Shown one piece after another: positions 54,941 to 64,000 of a stretch of DNA of 64,000 bases (the first letter of the stretch is position 1; each line of letters starts with the position of its first letter). Source of the DNA: Glandiceps talaboti (taxonomy: Eukaryota; Hemichordata; Enteropneusta; Spengelidae); NCBI RefSeq assembly GCF_964340395.1, contig NC_135563.1:24075309-24139308 (forward strand), in the 5' to 3' direction. Both the position numbers and the translations under genes were made by a program. The notes below the pieces were generated by a model. That model was given only the letters and a program-made list of their open reading frames with translations. It had not been told where the DNA came from and made no database searches.

Positions 54941-57900
54941 CCGTATACAGGCAGACTAGTAATCAATTACCATTTAAAATATTTTAAAATTTGAAATAAG
55001 ATATAATGTAGCTATCCATGTCATAGTCTCTCATACTCGTTCTTCAGTTTTACAGATCAAAGCAATTGTTAGCTCATGTTATTGTTTGATCTACAGACGT
55101 ATCTGAAGGCGTTGTTAAAATCTGTAGGCAAATGGTGAATCTCTTTGTTAACTCTCTTAAGAGAACAAACTTGACATCATAGCCTACTTAACATGCAAAG
55201 GACTCGCAATCAGACAGACAAATGTATCGCATCTGACACTGATTTCATTTGACGAGTCGGAATAATAAAATACGCCTAAAAGAGATTTAGGATTTTGGAA
55301 TGACATCCCGTAGTCAGTTTAAAAATAGTGAAATAACTAATATTCTCTTAAAAATGAATGTTATAAACGTAAACGAGACTTACGTAGATGAATAAATGCA
55401 CGTTATCTTTGTACGTTTGAGTCATGAACGAAAAGAATACGTTACAAACTTGAATCAGATAGTTAATGGCAAATACTGTCATTGCACTCTTTTAGATTGC
55501 AATTTATGTATACATGCGTATTTAGTTTGTCTGCCGTGCTGATCTTCGAAAAACTTAATGTCTAACCCATAATTACCATTTACAAAGGACGTACTCATTT
55601 CACAATTCCCCATCCGTATTATCAGATATAGTGAAAATCGCGTGCGACAACTATGTTTTCAAGCTAAGCTTTTACGTTTCAGGAGTAAGTGTTTTTGTTA
55701 CTGACACTACATTCGAGGAAAAAAGAAGTGAAATTATGTCAACGTGATGATAGCTAGGACATTCCTTAACTTGTTTTATAAAACAGGGCAGGCAACAAAC
55801 CTTGACCAAGGAGAATTAAGGTGCTACATTACAAACTTTTGCAAATGTGCAAATCGAAGGATAAAAGATGCATTAGGCATACACTGTCAAAAGCAATGTC
55901 AAACATTCATATTAATGAAAGTTTTGAAGGTGAGAGGATTAGATATATAAATGTAGTTCACGGCGATTTAACGTGAAGAAGGGTATTAAAAAGGCCGATA
56001 TATTTGCCATTTCAAAGATATGCCTACGCAATAATGTCAAAGATCAGCCATAATTGCCCACATCACATCTCTTAGCTGACAGGCACGATTTCATCAAGAT
56101 TGATCTATCAGTGTGGTTAATTGCGTTTGTCTAACGGCAAGCTTTGCTCTGTTATGCAAGACGACGATATATACGTTGACTACATACTGCATTCCGCAAG
56201 ATACATTTGTAAGGAACACTTCTAAAGGTTTGTATGAGTGTACATAAAGAAAGGCATGGATAGTGAATACCCGCTCTTCGTTAAATATACCTACAAGAAA
56301 ATTAAACAACCACATGAGCAAAGATGAGATATATTTATTGAATGGGCGATTTCCGAAATACCAAGTATAGGCTGATGTTTAATCGGTTCTCGACAAAGCC
56401 ATAAAACCTTTCGATAATATTACGAAAGGAAACAGCTGCGTCGGCAGTGTTAAAGCCAAACTGATAAAATATGAGACTGAAAATATATACATTGTTATCG
56501 ACTATACATCTTCGTACTGTGATGATGAGCAAATACAGCACCAAATTTCAATCCATTCACAGGATGCTTTACATGGGAATTTTTTTTCTGTCATGCTTAC
56601 ATTTGTACTGTTTTGATAACAAGTTCAGTAATTGCTAAACTCGAATTCTTTGCTTGATGCATCGATAGTAATCCTGCTCTCCCTTTCTGAACATTTGTAT
56701 AGGTTTATTATTGAACGTATTTTTCTAAACTCAAACGTGTTAATGATTAATATCTATCGTAGATTTGAACACACCATAGAGATTTCACAGCTGTTAGCAT
56801 AACAATGTTGTAAATCTGAGCCAACCTTTCAAATTACAAAAAATTATGTTAAAAGAAAAGCAACACGATTCTATTTGCAACACATGGAACCTATTTTTCT
56901 TTCAATAATAATTAACGGACAATTATGAAAAAAACCTTCTAATCTGCATATTTTTTTCTCACACATTATCAAGTATCAGTCTTTTCACACTGTGAACTAT
57001 GAATGGAATATATGTTGGAAAATGTACGGGTTCTGGCTCCCCAATATAAATCAAGTATTGCTACATCATTGGATAAAATCTCAAAGGAGCATTAGAAATA
57101 AGATTATAGAAAGAACGTACATAACACCTGTAAGTCAAAGAGAGATAAAGGTGAAACTCAACTGTGGTCTTCTTTAATGAGAAAAAATTACATGGTCATG
57201 CTAAAAATGTTAACAGACAGCTAAACTAGGAATAACAGCTTAAACCCCTTCACACAGATATGTGCACTTCTGCCATACTGCTGCAAAATAGTTTTAACAT
57301 ATTTTTTAATTTTTCTACTCTCTATGCAGAGATTTACTCTTTTTATGAGCAAACGTACTATATTTAAATACATGATCCAGTAAACCGTATCATTCTCACG
57401 GACCCAGAAAATATCTTTGTCGATCAATATTTTCTGTTTGCTAGTAAGTAAGTAAGTTAAGTTACTTCTGTACACACTCTAAAGAAAGGTTAACATACAT
57501 ACAGAGCCTTTCAGTGTGCAAACTTTATTTGTACAAAAAACCCAACAAAGCTTCCATTCAAAAGGAAATGGGACTCCCTGATACAAATGTAAGGTAAGCA
57601 AATAAGAAAAACTATTTTTGACAGTTTTCTGTCGATGAAAATCTGAAATGTAAAACTTATAGAGAGCAGTCATATAAACAAATCTTTATGTATGCAATAA
57701 AAATCACAATATACCAACAAATATGTCAACTCTGATATATAAAGGTAGGCACAATGGATATATAGTTGCTGGTGACACACAATTATAACGAATATATGCA
57801 GGCACATGCCACTGTTAGGCACGCTCAACTATTCGTACTTATTTCTTTAAACTACCTACCTATTTGAAACAATATTTCTTTTCGTGTTACATTATGGATT

Positions 57901-58520
57901 TAATCCTTTTGCACGCCGAAACTATTTACATGGAAAAAATACACTCATGGAATCTGAACCATCTGTATCTAAATACCCGCTTGAATGGCTGTAAAATGGT
58001 GCTAGATGAGAGTTATATGATGGCTGTTAATATCATGCTCAATCAGGTAGAAAGCGCGACAGTCAACAGAAGAGAAGAGGCTTGGGTTCAAATGTACCTC
58101 TAATGTCATACAGCCTCACTAAGTACAGTACCTTGAAAACACTTCGGACGTAAATCAATTATGAATAAAAGTCGATGACGATATTCATCCTACTTAGTAG
58201 CGTATTTAATAAACCATCCGTCTTGTTAGCTCAGAAAACGATCTTTGACGGTCAATTGATAACAAATACTGTCTTTTGGATATCCGGGATGTTTGGTAAC
58301 ATGATGTTATCAAGGTCGTTGTGATATCACAGCTTTATAAAAGTCCACAATCAGAGAAAAATGGCACACATCAAAGTTAGATACATATGTTATATGATAG
58401 GATGTGGGGTAAGGATTGCTGCCTGCTTTGATCCAAGTGCATTCGACAATACATACTAAGGGACGCGTTGTATGTCTGACAAATTACGAATTCTTATTTT
58501 CCGTAAGGAAAGGTTATGTA
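54941..58520. other. no gene recognised
   Basis: About 3.6 kb of AT-rich DNA. ORFs such as 55744-55950 (plus, with scattered Cys residues), 56992-57177 and 57864-58103 have no recognisable domain, and I do not annotate them as genes. Confidence 0.35.
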
Positions 58521-58575
<55 letters not shown>

Positions 58576-58587
58576 TGTCTGTGTGTG

Positions 58588-58662
<75 letters not shown>

Positions 58663-58663
58663 A

Positions 58664-58698
<35 letters not shown>
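58521..58698. repeat. (GT)n-(TGTC)n-(GT)n compound microsatellite
   Basis: GT, then ~85 bp of TGTC (58574-58660), then GTAT and GT to 58698. Its TGTC part corresponds in position to the microsatellite of HINE-like copy G, whose right arm follows directly. Confidence 0.95.
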
Positions 58699-58699
<1 letters not shown>

Positions 58700-60392
58700 A
58701 GCTCAATACAAACGAAATTTGGTGCACGTATGACTTAGGGTAATGGCTAGAGAACTGATCAGGTGTTGGTTAGTCTGGATGCCAGCTGTGGTCTAACCAC
58801 AGTATGGTCAAAGTCCCCTGATCAGCACAGAAAGTTGTTCATCTAATCAGTGAACCCCAACTGTTTTAGTGATATAAACAGTGTATAAGTAGTATCCTGA
58901 GCTGACAAATATACCATATTTGGACATTACATAACTGCCTCAATAAACACTAACTTTATAAGGGACTTTTATTGGTTAGAATTTTGTTATTGAGTAACAA
59001 AGACATGATGTTAATAACTGTGTGGGTGGCTGTGGATGAATTTTAAATTGCATCTCAGGACTTCTAGAGCAAAAGCTTTGACTGTACTGTGAGTGAAGGT
59101 ATAAATCGTAACGATACTGTATAGGAACTAGACTAGGTTTGGTAATCATACCATGAATATAAATGAGCGTAAGTAACGGCTTTCTGTAATTACGCCATAT
59201 CTTAATAATGCACGCTTCAAATTCAATATAATTTGGTTAAGACATTTGTGATACAGAAAGTGCATATGTCCTGAAAATATTTCTGATGTAGCTATTAGTT
59301 TGAATTATTTATTTATATATTTATGATTTCGCTTATTTGCTTATAGATCGCATCGCACTTTAAACTGTTGGACAATCTTGTTACGGTTTGACCTATCCCA
59401 ATTTGAATATTGATCCAACGATCGCACACCGCGATAGATAAACCACATCTGTGGACAATCTTGCTGGAGAATTCGCCAAAATAAATCCATAAGATCTCTT
59501 CTTCGATCAAAATTGATTTTTTAAATAAATCTCTTGATACCGAGGATCAAGTTTGCTGCCAGAACGCATCACATTCATTATCATAATCACGACAATGCAA
59601 ATGAGAAAAGTATAGCGAGGTTACCTTCGGCTCTGTACACAGTGCTTGAATTGGGTCAAAGTTTCTCCAATTTTCCGACGTTGCTTGGCTTTGTTCTAGA
59701 TTGTTCAAAGTATTCGGGTTGCTTGTGTTAAAAGGTACGTGACTGTATCGAAATATATATCAAAAACCTCTCTGTCCAGATTTGATTTTTAGATTTCAAG
59801 AAACCAGACAAATTTGAGAGCCATGGGAAATTCACTTCATTGTGGCATGCATTGCTAAATTCTTGAACTGAGTGTTACATACAATGTAAGGATGATACCG
59901 TAAACGACTTGTATTTAAAATCAAAGTATACACCTATATCATGCTTGTCATGAAGTTTGTAAACTAGATGTATAGGATCAAATGTCATGCTTTCCATGCA
60001 GTGTGTACACTTTCTGATGTGTACTAGCGATGTTACGAGGGTTTGAATATTGTTTATTATTTTCCGTGGCTACAGTGTGTATCCCCGGTGTGTATTAGGA
60101 GATCGCGAAGGCCGAGTGAAGTCGAGGACGATAAGCTTTCCTGTACTGAGAATAGCTAGAAGGAATTTGAACAACTTTTCCGAGAACTAAATTTTACTGC
60201 GACTTCAAAAATCACACATGCAGAGCTAGATTTCTGACATAATTCATGAAATTGTTAGTTGTGTTAATTTGACCCGATCGCACACCATCACGTGACGTCA
60301 CATACGTGAAATTCTACTAATAGTATGCCGATGATTTGACTCTGGTGTTGTGTAGTAAACTACCCTTACAGAAGGTATTCAGTTTAAATGGT
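58574..60392 (-). mobile_element. HINE-like element, copy G (interrupted)
   Basis: In minus orientation, the TGTC tract is followed by right-arm sequence 'cagctcaatacaaacgaaat' and 'agggtaatggctagag' (58698-58754), which match copy B at 29898-29955. A small palindromic insert follows (58755-58825), then diverged core half-units (about 59190-59340, with 'cgcttcaaattcaatataat'). The left end 'cccttacagaaggtattcag' and the variant 'tttaaatggt' lies at 60363-60392. Between ~59340 and ~60340 is about 1 kb of non-element DNA, so the copy is probably interrupted by another insertion or rearranged. The 3' hairpin is not visible. Confidence 0.55.
58755..58825. repeat. 71-bp palindromic insert in copy G
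   Basis: The outer arms CTGATCAGG and CCTGATCAG (58755-58763, 58817-58825) are exact reverse complements. Inside lie 'ggttag/ctaacc' and a perfect CTGTGGT / ACCACAG hairpin with a 3-nt loop. It is absent from copies A and B at the same place, so it may be a mini-insertion. Confidence 0.65.
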
Positions 60393-63300
60393 CTCATATC
60401 ACTAAAACTGAGTGATAAAGTTATGTACGTTTGAAATGGTGATGCCGTGCGTTTTTGAAACACATTAAAGTCAAGTAAGTCCCGTTCTATCACAGGTTAT
60501 ATAATATACTCATTACATTGTAATTACAAAGTGTGGCTTTTCAAGGCAATTCGTAAAACTGTATGGTTACATTAATCCTACCAACAGACCTTTCTTTCTG
60601 TAGATGTGGAACGAGAGGACAATTGTAGCATTTAAGCAAAACTTCACGTGGGGTCTTTTAAGGGGATGTGATGTATTGCAGACACTGGAATTGCTTTGCT
60701 CAGATCATTTATCATCATGTTTTATTGACTATTCATTCTATGTATTCTCTGGACAGTGAAGTGTCAACACCATGCGAGTAAAACGTAGCCGGGCATTCTT
60801 TCGGTCCCAGTTCAAAGTTCAGCAACTGCATCTCAGGCTCACTTTCCTGAGTGGAAGTTATCTTCTTTCTTGATAGCAAAGTGATCTGTCTTGTCACATG
60901 TACAGAAGAACTTCTCTATGTATACCTTTGTCGTCATTGTTATCATAGACTAGTGCTTGGACGTTTTTGAGGCACACTAGTAGGAAACCTGTCCTTGAGC
61001 TGGTACTAACTTCAATATTGAAAAAGATTAGCTGTAGGATGCATCTCCTATAAGCAAAAAGTAATCATGAGTGATGGTGACGTTGAATTTTGTTTATCAC
61101 TAAGTCTATCGATATCTTTAGAAAGACCTTAACGTTTCCAAAGTGGTTCGTTCTCCAGATATTGATCCAAAAACCTCTTTGGTTGCATTAACAGATAAGT
61201 TCATTTTATTCATGATATTGATGTTTTCGCATGTTTTTTAATGGAAATGTGAATTGGAATAGCGATATAACCTATATTATGGAAGGCAAGCATTTGACAC
61301 AATACAAGAACAAACAATGTAATTTAAAATGACTAATTGTAAATAGCGGGGACTCATTTTAAAGAGTCCAAATTTCATTCAAGCTTCTTGTCCACACTGT
61401 CGCAAAAGATATGTGTTTCACCTGTAAGGCCTACGTTGAGCAGATTGATATAATAATGAAATGAATACTTGTATGGTTTCATAGCATTTACCCTCCATAA
61501 ACTAATCTAAAGCATGTCAGTGAGATAAAACCTAACGGAGCTAGAGCTATGGAGTTGAACATTGTACTGATTCGAGATGTGCGATCTGGGTATCGCCGTA
61601 CGTTGCCAAACTACACAGTCTATTTTATCACTGTACATAAAACGGAAATTACGATGTAGTAATTTTGTTTTATATATTTTTTGACAGTAAAACTATATTG
61701 CAATGTATAGGTCAGGTACCCATCACTTGAAATGTTATTTAAGTTGTATATTTGTTATCTTGAAATCAGAACATACAATGTTATTAGACGTGATTGGAAA
61801 TCTCGGAATACTGCTTTTATTGGCTCTAAGCATCATTGTTATGTCGTTGTTTTCCTTCTACGTTTCAGGCAATACTCATTTTCTGAACCCCGTTAAAACT
61901 TACAGCAATATCTAATGTTAGAGCAGACGCTGAGTTTCAAATCAACAGAATAGCTACCCTTTTTAAATCACATATGTTATTTAATTCTGAAACGTACAAC
62001 TTTAAGAATACCATCAACGTAAGTTAAAGAATCTCTCTGCTATTCCCAGGCATTATTATATACGATCTATTCAATCTGACCTTTGATGATGTTTATTGTG
62101 AAATCATTTCCGAACATGTTTTATATTATGCACAATTCAATTTAAGATCCTAAATCGACAGAATTTAAGTTGTCTTCAATATGTACGATAACATAAAAAA
62201 GACATCCTTGTTAAGAACTACGTTGTCAAGCAAACAACGTACACCTCATTTTATAACAGCAGTAAAATACATTGAATGAAAACGTGAAAAGATATTGAAA
62301 TTGTAAGACTTATAACCAGTCACAAGATACCCGCGGGGCGGCAGTTTATGGAAAACTCCACAGACATTCGGCTGTTGGTAATTTAAATGTCCCAAGCTTA
62401 TTTGTGAGCACTAAACTAAAGCGTACCTAATTAGATGCAAATAATTTTGAGTTAGAAAGGTTATAAGAAAAGACATACAGAGTTTTGGTTTCGAATGAGT
62501 GTGATGTATAAACGACTATAGGCAAGCATTTCAATTCCATGTTATGGAATTTGAAGCTTTAAATCAGAAATGGTGTGAGTGAAATAGGTCGACAATACTA
62601 GTGCATTACAAATGTTAGCTCTTTTTATATAGATTATATAGAAAAAATGCCTGAAATATCCCTTACAGACATTTCAGTATGTAAGAACGTTTGTGTAATA
62701 ACTAAAATTTGAATAAGCAATATTGCAGTTACATTTAAACCACCTTGGCATGCATACGTCAGTTTTGGTTATCATGACAATGCATTTGGTTACCGAGTAC
62801 AAACCTTTAACCTCAAATCACTTTTAATCAATCCCTTCCCCGGTGCGCGTAAATATCATCACATGTGTTACTTAACTAGTGAAACTCGTGTAACAGTTAA
62901 ACCTATAATGAAACATTCAAATGACACAATAACTACACACTGTCAGTTAAGAGAATAAAGCAATGTGGCCTCTATGCAAATTATGTTATTATATTATATA
63001 ACAAATTGATTAAATATATGTTAAGTACATCGACACAGGAAAATCGGAGCACAGAAGTATCTCTTAAATACCTGAGTACTTAATAATTGCAATAAAACAG
63101 ATTTCATAGTCATAGTTTTACACATTGATAGACCCTGTATACTCATATAATTGTCAATAAACCCAGTTTATAAGTCAATATCTAAATATTGGCTACCCTA
63201 ACAAAGAATGCTGCCTACACAGTGTAATATCACCTACTACACCATTCCAATGTTTCTAATTTGTCACGAAAGGTCACTATGAAAATAATTTACAATAATA

Positions 63301-63822
63301 GCTAATTATATTCCGCTTTGTGCATTAATTACAGTAAAATCCTTTTCTACAAGTTGTAGGTAGTTAATGCAAGCGTTTTCTACTGGAATATGTTATATCG
63401 TTTTTCAAGGCAAATGGTTATACTTTCCCTATCAGCAAGTCTGTTTGTACTGTTGTTATTGGCCAAGCTGATATTATTCTGTGATATTTAATGTAATAAT
63501 GGATTTGCTAAATTTCCGTATACAGTAAAAATATGGATATATTCATTTTCTTTTAATCTATCAGATTCTAAATTTAATGTTAATTTCTTGTTTCATCCGG
63601 GAGGCATGTTTACAGCGGATTGGGTTATTGAAGAGTTTCAGGTTCAGTGCCTCAATTGGTACTTCAAAGTTAATTAGTCAGATTTAACAGGTCTATATGT
63701 TAAGAAAAATTGATCCCGAACATTATGTGGGATAAACTGATCAAAGAATAAATAAGAAGATGGATAAAAGAAGGACGTAAAAAGGCAACGGTAACAAACG
63801 AGCTCACAGACTAAAACGTTCG
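60393..63822. other. no gene recognised
   Basis: About 3.4 kb of AT-rich unique DNA. A short plus-strand ORF at 61703-61915 has one hydrophobic stretch (VIGNLGILLLLALSIIVMS), which could be membrane-spanning, but there is no homologue I recognise and no supporting exon structure. Confidence 0.35.
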
Positions 63823-64000
63823 TACATACATACATACATACATACATACATACATACATACATACATACATACATACATAACAACATACATACATACATA
63901 CATACATACATACATACATGCATATATGCATACATGCATGCATGCAGGCATGTATGCATACATACATACATACATACATACATACACACATACATGCATA
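63823..64000. repeat. (ACAT)n microsatellite, running off the window end
   Basis: ACAT units with GCAT variants from 63919 on. It continues to the last base of the window. The Met-Tyr-Val-Cys ORFs are repeat artefacts. Confidence 0.95.

Noticed and set aside
63596-63625. 'cgggaggcatgtttacagc' as a left end of the repeat family
   Set aside because: Only about 9 bp match and no core unit follows in the expected direction.

Overview
This is an AT-rich, gene-poor stretch of metazoan nuclear DNA. No protein-coding host gene, rRNA or tRNA could be identified in it. What can be recognised is transposable-element debris and simple-sequence DNA: non-LTR (LINE) reverse-transcriptase fragments, a Penelope-like element (PLE) with a GIY-YIG endonuclease domain, a hAT-type MITE, and a dispersed repeat family with short tandem units. 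There are also about twenty long microsatellites and several minisatellites. The combination of a GIY-YIG Penelope element, CR1/L2/Jockey-like LINEs and Helentron-like tandem-repeat elements suggests a marine invertebrate (cephalochordate, hemichordate, echinoderm or bivalve). The sequence alone does not decide which.

Layout. 0.9-2.4 kb: full-length repeat element 'A', with left arm, about eight ~147-bp units, an (ACAG)n tract and a 3' hairpin. 4.1-6.2 kb: two copies of a ~335-bp-period repeat flanking a fold-back element. 9.5-13.0 kb: a nested pile of mobile elements, all coding on the minus strand. It consists of a degraded copy C of the repeat family, a LINE with an (AAAT)n tail, a (ACAT)n tract, a second LINE RT fragment and a Penelope fragment. 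13-19 kb: mostly featureless, with microsatellites. 19.2-22.9 kb: repeat copy D, a retroposon 3' end with (ATTC)n, and a cluster of long (AT)n arrays. 25.4 and 26.6 kb: two small minisatellites. 29.7-30.8 kb: full-length repeat element 'B', inverted relative to A. 30.8-41.5 kb: mostly unannotatable, with one short unexplained ORF at 40.1-40.3 kb. 41.6-42.7 kb: a 5'-truncated LINE, then a 373-bp hAT MITE with imperfect 8-bp target duplications. 48.3 kb: a large (AT)n/(GT)n block. 51.0-51.8 kb: a ~150-160-bp minisatellite next to a CpG-rich patch. 52.4 kb: repeat copy F. 54.0-54.9 kb: the best-preserved LINE RT fragment, with an (ATATG)n tail. 58.5-60.4 kb: interrupted repeat copy G. The window ends in an (ACAT)n array.

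The most interesting system is the A/B/C/D/F/G repeat family. It has asymmetrically placed 13-bp inverted repeats, a 3' hairpin beside a (TGTC)n tract, and a ~147-bp core repeated in tandem. Every intact unit carries the octamer ATGCAAAT. This architecture matches non-autonomous Helentron/Helitron2-type elements (HINEs) and the bivalve 'pearl' family in general plan. That assignment is inference and no transposase is present here.
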